DNA of 64,000 bases from Osmia lignaria lignaria (lineage: Eukaryota; Arthropoda; Insecta; Hymenoptera; Megachilidae), in NCBI RefSeq assembly GCF_051020975.1, contig NC_135037.1:3658001-3722000 (forward strand). Direction: 5' to 3'. Position numbers and translations under genes: made by a program. This document shows positions 13,301 to 23,450 of the stretch, piece after piece. Below the pieces are notes generated by a model. The model worked only from the letters and a program-made list of their open reading frames with translations, did no database searches and was not told the origin of the DNA. Each line of letters opens with the position of its first letter. The first letter of the stretch is position 1.

Positions 13301-16300
13301 TAGTCGGTGGTGCTCATTACGTAGACACATTGGGCGTAGGGATGACACCTGTTCACCACGTTGCACGATACTAGACAAAAGCGTGCGCGATTACAATGCC
13401 AATCAGGTTGCACGTGATATTTGATTTGATTGAAAATATTTGATGAATCAAATTTAAGTGTAATTAAACGTGTGAATCGATTAAGTGTAATTAAACTAAT
13501 GATCGTGTGAAGCATAGCGTTTGCTGTATACGTATTGTTAATCTAGCAAAATTAGCATAAGCGATGCGAGCTTTCCGTACAGTGATCTCCTGATGGACCC
13601 ATCGTTTCGTGGTTGTATCCTGGTCGAGGCGTGCAAATCTCTTCGGAATGGTTGTAATCGAATCCCCAGGGGCATATGCAGTAGTCTTCGTAGCATTCCG
13701 GGATTGGCCGAGCTGATACTAGAACGCACGATGCAAACCGTTCGTTGCTAGCTGTTAGTGATCATCGCAATTCACGCGAGATAATCGTAATCGTTTCATA
13801 GTTAATGATATTCAAACATAAACGATACATGTTCCACGTGCTATTAGTCATGCATCATATTTTATATATCGATATCAATTGTCTTCATTCCTATCGATCT
13901 CTTAGAGATTTTCAAAACAGTATCAAAGTACAACCGGTTAAATGCCTTTAATGAATTAATAATATTTATCTTTTCAAGAGTTAAACAATTTTTATCCCAT
14001 TTGAAAGATTAATTATTTTCACTTTGACGGCAGTGATTGAACTTTTCACCCAAGAAAGAGGACGGAACGAAGTTCATGATTAATTTAAGGCTTCAAATCG
14101 GGACCTTTTAAAAAATCTTTTTCTGGTGCGAGTTAAGGTTCTTAAGGCCTTTAAAGAAGATTTGGCGAAAGAAATTGTCGAACTCGCTGAATAAATCAAA
14201 AGTCGAACGTCTGGTTTCTGGTACTCACAGTCCCGGTCGTAGTCAGCGGTCCTGGTCTCTTCTTCCTTTCGCATGCATTCCTCATTTCTGTAATCCCAGC
14301 CCCTCGGGCACCAACACATCTCCCCCACACATTGCGGTTTCGGTGGTTCGTCCGTTGTGGTTAATTCCCCGTCCGGATTGCACGTGTAACCATCCCCTGG
14401 AATCGATTGTGATCATTGAAACGAAAACTGATCACGAGATTCATTCGGAAAGATCACGCAAAAACATGGAATTTCCTAGTTCCACGAATTCTCTCGGCAT
14501 CGATCACTCCGATTCGTTGCAATGCAATTTGTGTTCCATAGGAGGTCGCTTTGAAACTTTCGTGAGTAACAGGGAAACGTAGTAGAGCACTACGAAACTT
14601 GTTACTTATTGGTCGCCTATAACGACGTTAAGTGCTACGTCTAAGTAGAAGTTTAATTCCCCTAGTCCAGCTAAGCTGTTGGCTCAGTTTTTCAGGAACG
14701 TTCAATGAAATTATTGAACTTTCGGGAAATTGTTTAATTTTCGTATCTTACCAACAAATTCCGGTAAACAGACACAGACGTGCTTCTGCTTATCAGCGTC
14801 GAAATTGCAGAAAGCATTGGGCGAGCAGTTATCCTCGACGTCGCAGGAACCTGCAAGAAATCCATGGATAACCATCAGTTCAAACTTCCCTGATCGATCG
14901 ATTCCTCATATCGATTATTTTTCTCACCCCGTTGCACAGGGAGGCATCCTTCCTCGGTGTCTTCGAAGCCTTCTTGGCAAACGCAGCTGAGCTCCCCTTC
15001 GTTCATCACGCATTGCTCGTAATTTCCACAACGCATGTCCTCGCAGGAGGGTAGCCCTATATTTTCAACAGAAGGTACACACGAGTTACTGGCAGTGCGT
15101 AAAGCAGAGTTCCTTGTATCGATTTCCTGGGAAACGGTTACCAAAGTACGATAACTGCTGGTTCTAACTTACTCTCGCAAATTCGACCATCACCAGAGAA
15201 ACCAGGTCGGCACTGACACGTGTGACTTCCTTCCTGATTGATGCACTGTGCATCCGGAGAGCACATGTGGTTGCCAGCGGAGCACTCGTTCACGTCCACG
15301 CAGACTGCACTTCCGTTTTCTTCGTATAGATACTGATATCTGTTTCGATAACGATAAACCGTCAAGATGAAATTCGAGGGAATGTACGATACAGGGTGTA
15401 CCATGACGAAAAAGGCTCTTACCCAGGATTACAGACACACTTGAAACTATCTCCATCGACAACGCAAGAGCTGTGCTCGCTGCAAGTCTCCCTCCCTTGA
15501 ATGCAAGGATCTTCTTCTTCCAAGGGTGCTACCTTCGAGTTGACCGCAAAACGCACAATTCCTTCGGTAGCTTCGTAAGTAGTGACACCTCTGAAGAACT
15601 TCAATCGGATTGTGTCGTCTTCAGGATCAACGGTGATGTAAGGACACTCGTTGTAGAGCATCGTCTGGTCTTGCGTGAAACTTAGATCCCTTTCTTCGCC
15701 CGCGTCGTTCAGTTTGCAACTTCTCTCGCTCTGTGCACGGATTACACCGGGCTGGGCTCTCGTATAAAGTTCGTCGTAGTCCCCATAATCGACCTTGGTG
15801 TCCTTCGTCAGCCGAGGCAAAGTACCTTTGATCTCCGCCTCCATCTTCAGTTGTCCAAAGACGTCCAGGCCAAGGTAATTGCTTCGTATCGTCACTTTGT
15901 CGCCAGTCGAGCTGAACGTCAACTCCGCCGTGTGGTTGAACAAGCCCCCTGTATCAATTGTTTGCTCGAATTACGAATGGAAATTGAATTCGATCAAGTT
16001 TCGTCGAGGTTGTACCAAGAATTAGCGAAGAATACCTGTCAGCTCGTATCCATTTTTCGTCTCGCTAATTGGCTTCGCGAACAACCAAGCAATCACTCCA
16101 CCAAGGTTACCAAGTAGCTGGAAACTCGCCCCAATTTCCTCGGGTACCCTCGACAGAGCCGTGTACGTTCTTCCATCTTTCGTTTGAACGTAGCACTGAA
16201 GATCCCTTGCCGGAAATTCCACGTCGTTGATGGTCCCCGAAACGCGTCCGTTCACTCGAAGTGGAACATCTACGAATTTTTACAGCCCCCTGTACCTTCT

Positions 16301-19300
16301 ATTCTCGTTAACAAACATTTTAACGCGTGTTTAAGCAGAACGAGGTCGAGTTTTACGATGCCGTCGAAGGAGCAGAAGCTTCTTCTGATCTATTCATAGA
16401 TCAGAGAAAATACAGACGGATAGCTGGTGTCTGTTTCGCGACACCAGGAAAAAGAAACGATCGAAACGGTTCGTTTCAGAGTGAATTTTTACGAACCGTG
16501 GCTGGATCAAAGGGAGGCACAGCCCTTTTATGATTTCGACTTACCGTTCGGTTGACAAGATTTGCCGTTGCCGAAATATCCTTGCTTGCAGTGGCAACAG
16601 AAACCTCCAGCTTCGTAGTCCACGCATGTCGCTTTGCTGTGACAACTCGTCGCTCCTGTTCTGCAATCGGCTACCTGATTCGTTGTACTGGTGTCTGATT
16701 AATAATCAAAAATATCGTACGATTAATAATTAAATATCGATTGAAATGCATTAACAACCCGGCTGTTCAGAATTTTACCTTCGATATTGTCGGGAATCCT
16801 GACATCCTCATCGTCGCTGGTTGGCCCGATGTAGAACAACCACTGTCCCGGTCTGTTCACGTTCGACCACCTGGAAGACAATACAAGTTACGATGTCGTT
16901 GCGCAAGTTGCTCGCAGACAAGATTAATCGCTCGTAAACGCTCGTTCCGTGACTCACTTGTCGACATTCTGAATCTGATCCGTCCCGGAACCCTTCAACG
17001 TGTACATTCTTCCTTCGCTCATTAATCCTGCTTGAGCCTTCGCGTCAGGTAGACCGCTAGGGTGCGATTCACCTTGAATCCATTGTATACCGTTTTCCGG
17101 GTACAACAGCTCGGCATAGGAATGCGTGCCATTTGAAGAGATGGCTACCTGATACGTGTTCACCTAAGAGAAAACCTTAGATTGTCAGAAACGAAGGATT
17201 ATCTATAGAAAAATTTTATTCAACTTCGTCTAACCTTGTCGCTTTTTCCATTATAGTATCCCACATCCACCCAAGTGGCGAGGAACACGTGAGTCGGCAC
17301 AAAATCAACGGCGTCCGTGAAGGCGGTACGGATCATCGCACCTGCCCTGGCGAGCACTTCCGGCGCATCCGTTTCGCCGTAGTACACCCTTCCGGATGTT
17401 CTGGTGTCTACGTGGGTGTAGAGAGGCGCGATCACCGGATCGTCGAGCGGGAAAGGGATGTTAAAAAACCTCTGCATTGCCCTGGCGAAAGACAGTACGC
17501 CATTTCCGTTCACCTGAAACCAGGTAAGGATCCCATCAAAATTAAACGAAGTAGGGAAAGAAAGGCTCGAAGAAAATTCGACTGGCTCGTTGTAATTAAA
17601 AGCCTCGTTACTTGAACGAGAACGGAGAATACCGGTCCTTAAGAACTTCGTTCGTTGTAATCCAGAGATAAAGTTTCTGTGACCCTCTTTATCTAAATTC
17701 CACTCCCCTCTAGCTGGAGGATCTTCGAAATTTTACCAGCTTTTGCGATTCAGCTTCAGGGCAGAAATTTGCATATATGCATTCTCTTGTAATTTAAGTT
17801 TCCTCGAATCTTTGTTTAAATTCAACTTGAAACTTTCGAGCAACCCTTTCGTGCGCAAAGGTAAGTCAACAGGTAAATCGCGAACACATGCCGCGACAGA
17901 AACGTCTCGCGGGCTGTTGTGTACATCTCGAGGAGTCATTCACCCGGTTGTTGGCGCAAGCCGAAGAAAGAGCTCGAACCCGAGACAACTTGAACTCGCG
18001 AGCAGACGCGCGGTCGTTTTGTCAATTGGCTAAACTGAAAGGCGACCGCGTTGCTCCATATTTGTGACGGGAACATCTGTCCCCTTGGTTACTAAGAAAC
18101 GTACTTCGTCCTCGTTAATTAGGGGAATAAGATTAAAACTTCAACGAAACATATTATTCTCGCCGCTGTCTAGACTTAACCTGATATTTTTGATGAACTG
18201 GAAAAGGGAATTGAAGATGCGTTAACGAAGACTTTGTAGGATCCACTTTCGCGTTCTTCGAGAGTTCTTTAACGAATCGTTCGTAGCCTTGATTATGAGG
18301 ATGCTTGAAAATGAAATCTTCGAGCAAGGATCGCAAACAGCGAAGGAAATGAATCGTTGGAGTGAAATAACGTTGATGAAAGTTATTCGATATCGAGGGT
18401 GAATTTAACCAGTTCGGAATAAAAATTATTCTATAGCTTGATCGAAAACGAAGAGATTCCATTTCATTTCATAGTTTGTCAGATTTGAACCATGATCTAC
18501 ACGAGGAATGGAACTGGATGTTACAAGTCGACGCGACGACTGAATTCCGGCCTGGTTTCCGTCGATCCCACGATCCCGTTTCAAAGCGGCTAATGTCGGC
18601 CGAACTTCAGGCTGATTGTTCCTCGCTGGTATTGTTTTCACGTGATGTTAATACCACGAGCGACGCGTCGAATTTAACACCCGAGTCGCGCGTATCGTTC
18701 AACGAGCTACCGGGTCACGAGAATTGACACGAATTAGACCGACAAAGTAGTAATGATCCTCTTTGTGACTCTGCCAGTTCGCCGTTGGATTCGTCTCCTC
18801 GTCGTCCCCTAGGTGTCTATTATGAAGTACAATTTCGCATCAGCCGATCGCGGTGGAAAATTGGCATCGAATCATTTATCAAGTGTCAGCGATCTCGTCG
18901 TTGCGGTCAATTTCGCACCAGACGATGTAAATTTCTAAGTAACAGAGGAAAGAAAAAGAGGGCAAATAAGAGTAGCTGTAATTATTCCGATCGAGCGACG
19001 CGTTCTTCTCTACTTTCAATCCACGTCGGATCGATAGCAATCGGGGCAGATTAGCCGTTTCCGATTAGACGATTTTTCAAGTGATAATTAGCAGGGCGCC
19101 GGCAAACCGGGATCACTGATACGTCGATACAAGTACAACCGATTTCGAGGGGAAGAAGGATAGAGATCGTACGAATGGTGATCGATCGTGTGTTTCCGTG
19201 CTCGACGAAACGTTTTGACAGTGGCGAGTATCGAGAGGAGCGGGGAAATAGTTGGACTCTCGCGCTATCTCCGTCGGGGCTATCGCACGGGTCGTAGGTC

Positions 19301-22300
19301 ACAGTTGAGCCGATGACACACACGCACACACGTAATCCCCGTGGTAATCGTGAACGCGAGAGAAAACGGTGAGAATAGATAGGGACTGGCTCGAAGTAAT
19401 ACGTGGAATCCATTTTGCCCGCCGCGCCGATTCCTCTTTTCCTAACGCGACCGATTTATTCCCGAACACGTGAAACACCGGTAGTTATTTTGCAACGTAC
19501 CTAAAATATGAAACATAAGAAATATCAAATGCACAGCCTCGAGTCTCTTAAGCGATTCTATTTGAAGCCGTGAAAAACTACTTTTCGACAAAAGGGAGAC
19601 GAAGTTAATTCGATTCTCTTTGAATTTCCAAAAGAAATTAGAAACGAAAGGAGATTGCGGTCGCCTGGCAAACCACGAAGCGACGAGAGCTTCAATTAGT
19701 CGGGCAAACAACGAGCTCACGCCACTGCGTTAAATACCAACTTTGTGCTCGTTTAAACTTGAAAACTCGATCGTTCCGCGGTACACTTTGGCATGGATAA
19801 CGAGATTCGCGGGCCACGCTCGTTCCTCATTGAATTTTCCTCGACCGTCAGCCGCGATAACTGCGACGCTGCCGGCGTCGTCTCGCGTCGTTCTGGCCGC
19901 GAGGTGTACAAGGCGGACCGCACGCGCTAACGCAATCGTGTAATCGTCCGCAATCATTTTGATGACTGAGAATCGTCCATTATAAACGACGAAATGGAGA
20001 TGATTGTCGTGTAGGTTGAGTTTCTAAGTAGATCGTCTCGAAATACGTGTGTATCGTGTCGCTTATCTGTGTCAATCAATTCGCCGAACAAGTGGTCGAG
20101 GTTTTGCATAGCAAACATCCGACGCTTGTTACACATTTCACCGCATCCTCGTGAAAATGACCGGTAGCGTAACATTTCCATCGCGTGCCAGCCGAGAAAG
20201 ACACCGAGCTGCGTGTTGCAAACGCGCGTAGGTCTGCTACGGCTCCATTATTTCTAATACGTTGATTGAACATTAATTAAACGCTACTTGCTTTCTATAA
20301 GAGGGTTGGCTAAGTGTTTTCTATATTTCAGAAATATTTCGTTATCAGGCTGGATTAAAGAATAGCCAGGTGATTGAAATTTAGCGAAGGACTCGTTATG
20401 AACGTAGGTAATTTAATTAACTGCTAATTGACCTCCGTCGACGATGACGTCGCAGCTACGATCACGAAGAATCTCGAGCGGAATTTCGCAACAGCCGTTT
20501 CTTCTCTCGCTACAAATCAGCCGTTAATTAATGTGGGAAAAGGCGAAGGCTAATCGTCCGCGTTTACAGAGAAAATCGTCCATCAACGTCCATCCTGATG
20601 CTAATGCGACGGCCAGTTTCCGATATCGTTCGTTTAGCGAGATAGCCATCGTAGCTGAAAACGACGCAGGCGGAACCAACAGGTTATCCGCTTCCTCGAC
20701 GCGGCTCAGTTTCCGCGAACAAGCGAGCAACACGGTTACGCGTCGAGCTAATTGCAGCGGCTTCTTCTTTCCATCCGATGAATCGGATCACGCTTACGTA
20801 TGTGCTTATCTGGCTAATTAGCAACGCGTAATACATTGTTGTTGTGAAATTTTCGCGCTGTTTCCACGAGTTTGTCTCGCTCATCTGCCGCGAGTCGCGC
20901 GTCCTTGCGTAACTGCTAATTAAATATTTATCTGATGCTCGACCGAGCTTAATTAACCGTGCGATGCCGTGCTACGGGAAACTTCCATTTGGGAATCAGA
21001 TACTAATACGTTTTATTGTTTTTCATGCGAAGAGATAATTTTGAGTAATTAATTTATGAAGCCTAAATTATTTTCTTTTTTATCGACACTCGGGTTACGA
21101 AAAATCATGAAAGAAAACTTCCGAGCGATTATCCGCCATTGACTCGCTTTATCTTCTCTTCCGGCCTATCGAGTCGTTGCGCTCGTTTCCGATAACATCG
21201 ATTCGACCGACGCGCCGAAACGCACGCGACTCATCGATAAACCATCGACGTTTTTGGCACGGTGAACGTATCGTCGACCGCGTTCATGAATGAAACTATA
21301 CGAGCCCCGAACGATGCACGTGCTCGAGCACGTTTCTACAACGGAATGAAATCATGCAGCAACTTATCTGCTACAAAGTCTCCAGCTCTTGAACCCTGTT
21401 TCGTAAACATGGGGTCGAGTTTATGAATAGAAGAACAGGGGAAAAATGCGAAACGTTAAACGATAGTGGAAACGCAATGGATATCCAAGCGTTTCTAATC
21501 GTTTTACCGTCACGGGGCATAATTGTGTTTTTGCACGTTGTACGACGAAAACATGACGCCGTCATGAGATCATGCACCTTGGCTGGCTAGGACCAATTAG
21601 AACGAAGATTCCTACAGATACGCGGTAAGAAGCAGCCGCACAATCAACGTTCATTCACGCTGCATATACTCGTCGCTGTGAATCGGTTCATGGAAAAGTG
21701 AGATCATCGCAGGATCAAACGGTAGGACTATTCTAATCTGATCGTGTTTGCCTACCATGAGTCAATACCTTTTCGCGGGTAATCTTTGCCTACCGTTTTC
21801 CGAAAAATTTCAAAACCCGCCTCTGATAAATCGGAGAAATCTTATCTCTCCTGACTTTTCCTCGAACCTTCTCCGTCTTGTGAGTTTTGTGGCCGTTTTC
21901 GCTTCTCTGAAATCGCCCGTTCTGCCTCTTTCGAGCTTTTCGTAGAGAACATTCCTCGATTCGCGGCGAGTTATCGCGTGTTTCTGGCCTCTGCTGATCG
22001 GTAGAGCTCATTGAAGGGGCCAGCGTACACGTCCGGACGCGTATCCGCGAGACGGTACGCGAGAATCAGCTCGTGCGACGACCCAAGCGCAATTAAGCGA
22101 TTGCCCCGGCTGTTCTCCGCCATCGTCGCGTACAATGAATTCGTGTCACGCCAGAAGATGACGACGGATTAGACCACACGAGCCGAATTAAGGGGATGAC
22201 CGAATGTTCCCGGTTTTTCTTCGTTCAATGTAAGCATTAACGAACGAATTACCACGCCAACGTGCTCCTAGTTGGCTAGCTCGGCTATTTCAATCTCATC

Positions 22301-23203
22301 GCGGTTCAAAAGCAAGGAGCACGAAACGCAACGGTTTACGTTACCAGCAAACGATGAAGAGAGGGCACAGTTTCGACTGGTTTTAATTTTAAATCTTCAA
22401 ATAAACAATTTTCCCGTCGCGACCAGGCAAAGAACATCCCCTGTTCAGCGACACCCGTGCACGGTGTTTACACAGTTTCGCGCTCGCGCTGGAAGGGTTA
22501 CAAGACGCGGCGGTAACGTTCAAACCCCGAAACGCACCTCTTCCAGCAGCCGTGTTCCCGTCGCCCGGTTTTGCCCTGTATTTTTGTCAGCAACGAAATT
22601 AAAACGGTGCCGGATGCGAGTGGCCACGCTGTCCGATGGGAAATTCGTGGACGGCGCGGATAAAAATAATTTTTCCATCGAATCGCGTCGCTTTCCGTCG
22701 CGCTTTAAAATAGAACCGCGTTCGGCATTACGTTATTTCCACGCGTTCTATCTTGCGATAAATTATAATTATCCTCGACGCGAAACTTTCCTTCGTCTAT
22801 ACACATGCGATAGAGTTTGGAAAGTCAAATATCTGCTCCATGAATTGATCGACCCTTGTGTCCGCACCTGGCTATGTTGTATTTTTTATTTAACAAATAT
22901 CACACGATGCAGCGACCGTCTTAAATGATAATTTTGTTTTGTTATGTTTTTATGAAATATTTTCATAGGAGGTATAATTCTACTCACGAATATGGAGTTG
23001 TAGATCTTGTCGTAGAACGCGATCGGAGTTTTCAGGATCGCTTCCCCGGACAGGAGCAATCCGTTCGCATCCGTCTGCAGGATCGTGGATCCCAGTGTCG
23101 AGTACGGATAAAGATCATGCTTTGAAAGGGCCGCGGCGAAGGGCACGATCAGGGCCAGCACCACGGCCAACCACGAGACGTTGAAACGCGCGCGACGAGT
23201 CAT
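10180..23203 (-). CDS. Ndg: Nidogen/entactin, complete 21-exon gene
   Basis: Nidogen is a secreted basement-membrane glycoprotein that bridges laminin, collagen IV and perlecan. Joining 21 minus-strand exons (listed separately) gives an open frame of 4089 nt, about 1362 residues plus stop, close to the roughly 1350 residues of insect nidogens. Domain order: signal peptide (about 1-26), NIDO (about 40-262), EGF (about 268-310), G2F barrel (about 316-545), EGF and half-EGF modules (about 550-1045), YWTD propeller (about 1050-1315), last EGF (1322-1362). The start ATG at 23203 has A at -3 and an in-frame TGA seven codons upstream, which fixes it. All exon phases agree. The splice choice is ambiguous only at the exon 12 acceptor, and donors 2, 12 and 14 are weak. 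The family identity is sure because NIDO, G2F and propeller occur together only in nidogens. Confidence 0.97.
10572..10690 (-). CDS. Ndg: Ndg exon 20: end of propeller
   Basis: Encodes the last propeller strand (THKIEVAMKSSGDRKP and LYGIVVVPESCPRG). It is spliced by cccag|G and GAG|GTAAAT. Confidence 0.92.
10844..10952 (-). CDS. Ndg: Ndg exon 19: YWTD propeller blade
   Basis: Encodes SCMEIDSRDINVV and PFGLAISHQNYYWTDWK, with a perfect YWTD motif. The donor AC|GTAAGA is in phase 2. Confidence 0.94.
11051..11226 (-). CDS. Ndg: Ndg exon 18: YWTD propeller blades
   Basis: Encodes KIFWSDWNR and LPNSLSIDWATDELCWADAG, continuing the propeller. The phase 2 entry completes a Gly codon with exon 17; the donor ATAA|GTAAAT leaves phase 1. 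Confidence 0.94.
11325..11553 (-). CDS. Ndg: Ndg exon 17: YWTD propeller blades
   Basis: Encodes PEGLAVDWVSRNIFWTDSG and GLVNPRGIAVHPYRG, two clear LDLR class B (YWTD-type) repeats. In nidogens this six-bladed propeller binds the laminin gamma chain. The donor CGTGG|GTGAGT is in phase 2. Confidence 0.95.
11670..12006 (-). CDS. Ndg: Ndg exon 16: last pre-propeller EGFs and start of propeller
   Basis: Begins GYYGDGFTC (the end of an EGF), then a full EGF (SCRHDSALCSPDATC to GYTGDGSNC). The first propeller blade follows, including AIAIDIDCINGKAYSSDITG. It enters in phase 0 at tttcag|GGC and leaves in phase 1. Confidence 0.94.
12298..12641 (-). CDS. Ndg: Ndg exon 15: three EGF modules
   Basis: A 344-nt exon encoding DECSGNTDCSENERC..., SDCSTNPSQCHVNAHC... 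and GCNVLNNCGRNAVC..., the last finished in exon 16. The acceptor is ggtgcag|AC. The donor CAGCCG|GTATGG shifts the frame to phase 0. Confidence 0.93.
12981..13103 (-). CDS. Ndg: Ndg exon 14: EGF module
   Basis: A phase 1-1 EGF exon, VSCLDVDICDPNASC through GFEGDGTTC. The acceptor is ctggcacag. The donor ATCG|GTCATA is non-consensus but is the only GT that keeps phase 1 before stops. Confidence 0.88.
13245..13370 (-). CDS. Ndg: Ndg exon 13: EGF module
   Basis: A phase 1-1 EGF exon, SCNVVNRCHPYAQC through GYEGDGMEC, with all six cysteines. The acceptor is ttgtctag|TA and the donor is GCAG|GTACGT. Confidence 0.9.
13581..13712 (-). CDS. Ndg: Ndg exon 12: second half-EGF module
   Basis: Encodes PECYEDYCICPWGFDY and a final EEIC, a four-cysteine module parallel to that of exon 11. 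Two in-frame acceptors lie 6 nt apart (tag before 13718, cag before 13712), so two residues may be gained or lost. The donor CACT|GTACGG is weak; it was chosen because it keeps phase 1 and avoids a stop shortly downstream. Confidence 0.75.
14229..14396 (-). CDS. Ndg: Ndg exon 11: end of EGF 5 and first half-EGF module
   Basis: A phase 1-1 exon. It completes EGF 5 and then encodes a four-cysteine module PQCVGEMCWCPRGWDYRNEEC followed by a charged linker. This is shorter than a normal six-cysteine EGF and resembles the module in exon 12. Confidence 0.85.
14752..14850 (-). CDS. Ndg: Ndg exon 10: EGF 5, first five cysteines
   Basis: A phase 1-1 exon encoding SCDVEDNCSPNAFC and HVCVCLPEFVG. The sixth cysteine (DGYTC) is supplied by exon 11, so this EGF is split across an intron. 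Confidence 0.9.
14928..15056 (-). CDS. Ndg: Ndg exon 9: EGF 4
   Basis: A single phase 1-1 EGF exon encoding LPSCEDMRCGNYEQC through GFEDTEEGC, six cysteines. No RGD cell-binding motif is seen here or in the other Ndg EGF modules. Confidence 0.92.
15173..15339 (-). CDS. Ndg: Ndg exon 8: EGF 2 end and calcium-binding EGF 3
   Basis: Finishes EGF 2 and encodes a full calcium-binding EGF that begins DVNECSAGNHMC and ends GFSGDGRIC. The DxNEC start and the CINQEGSHTC stretch match the cbEGF consensus, including the hydroxylation-type Asn. The exon enters in phase 2 and leaves in phase 1. Confidence 0.94.
15423..15948 (-). CDS. Ndg: Ndg exon 7: G2F barrel, main part, plus start of EGF 2
   Basis: The largest Ndg exon (526 nt), residues about 393-567. 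It starts GLFNHTAELTFSSTGD and holds the rest of the G2F barrel, including LTKDTKVDYGDYDELY and an EGIVRFAVNSKV strand. It then opens an EGF (CIQGRETCSEHSSC) that is completed in exon 8. The donor CCTGG|GTAAGA is in phase 2. Confidence 0.95.
16036..16269 (-). CDS. Ndg: Ndg exon 6: G2F barrel, first part
   Basis: Encodes residues about 315-392, starting VPLRVNGRVSGTIN, the conserved opening of the G2F (nidogen G2) beta-barrel that binds perlecan and collagen IV. The acceptor attcgtag has a poor pyrimidine tract. The donor ACAG|GTATTC is in phase 1. Confidence 0.93.
16373..16478. repeat. Cluster of short inverted repeats in Ndg intron 5
   Basis: Four hairpin-forming inverted repeats follow one another: CAGAAG/CTTCTG, TGATCTAT/ATAGATCA (16386-16403), CTGGTGTC/GACACCAG (16424-16447) and GAAACGA/TCGTTTC. 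They lie in the intron between the first EGF exon and the G2F exon. Confidence 0.6.
16545..16694 (-). CDS. Ndg: Ndg exon 5: first EGF module
   Basis: Encodes a six-cysteine EGF unit running from ADCRTGATSC to GYFGNGKSC, preceded by a short Thr/Asn linker. It sits between NIDO and G2F as expected for nidogen. Both junctions are phase 1, typical of shuffled EGF exons. Confidence 0.92.
16779..16870 (-). CDS. Ndg: Ndg exon 4: end of NIDO
   Basis: This exon is 92 nt and encodes WSNVNRPGQWLFYIG followed by an acidic linker. It joins exon 3 in phase 2 and leaves phase 1 at GAAG|GTAAAA. NxxxPGxWxFxI is the conserved end of NIDO domains. Confidence 0.93.
16958..17163 (-). CDS. Ndg: Ndg exon 3: NIDO domain
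   Basis: Encodes residues 166-234, beginning VNTYQVAISSNGTHSYA and containing NGIQWIQGE, the NIDO core strand pattern. The donor GACAA|GTGAGT leaves phase 2. Confidence 0.95.
17235..17513 (-). CDS. Ndg: Ndg exon 2: NIDO domain
   Basis: Encodes residues 73-165, starting VNGNGVLSF. It contains the NIDO hallmarks PLYTHVDTRTSGRVYY and FLATWVDVGYYNGKSDK. The acceptor is tttcag|GTG in phase 0; the donor AAG|GTTAGA is non-consensus but keeps phase 0 into exon 3. Confidence 0.95.
17514..22987 (-). other. Ndg intron 1, about 5.5 kb
   Basis: Between exons 1 and 2 there is no recognisable coding exon on the minus strand. The stretch carries many TAATTA-type AT cores (homeodomain-like) and a short CA-rich run near 19315-19335. 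The long plus-strand open frame from 22272 to 22928 starts on TTG and matches no known family. First introns of this size often hold enhancers, but nothing specific can be shown here. Confidence 0.6.
22988..23203 (-). CDS. Ndg: Ndg exon 1: signal peptide and start of NIDO
   Basis: Encodes residues 1-72. A basic start (MTRRARF) is followed by a hydrophobic core (WLAVVLALIVPFAAA), a typical cleavable signal peptide. The mature part contains LYPYSTLGSTILQTDANG and FYDKIYNSIF, typical of the nidogen N-terminus. The donor is TTC|GTGAGT, phase 0. Confidence 0.95.
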
Positions 23204-23450
23204 TCTCTCGGACTGACTTCACGCTACTGTCGATCGACGCGGCTACCACCACGTCTTCTCTTGCCGCCCCCTAATCGCTTTTGCCCGTTTTGCTCCTCTC
23301 GGCCGCTCTTCTTTCGAACGCACGAAACGCCGACTCGTCTCGTCTCGTCTCGTCTCCTCTCGTCGCAGCTCTCTCCCGTAACAGCCGATAATTTCGTGCC
23401 GCGACTCTTTGCTCCCCACCCTGTCATCCTACAATTTTAACTCGCACATA
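23204..23450 (-). promoter_or_regulatory. Ndg 5' UTR and proximal promoter region
   Basis: A CpG-rich stretch just upstream of the Ndg start codon. On the coding strand it is strongly purine-rich, with a run of GAGAC units (plus-strand ctcgt repeats at about 23334-23362) that resembles GAGA-factor targets. No TATA box was recognised, and the transcription start cannot be fixed by eye. Confidence 0.4.
23334..23362. repeat. CTCGT pentanucleotide repeat
   Basis: About five tandem CTCGT units with one variant, in the Ndg 5' flank; read as GACGAG/GAGAC on the coding strand. Confidence 0.75.

Noticed and set aside
22272..22928. 218-codon plus-strand open frame in the Ndg first intron
   Set aside because: It opens on TTG, matches no family, has a composition like translated CpG-rich intron, and one frame this long is not far from chance expectation in 64 kb.
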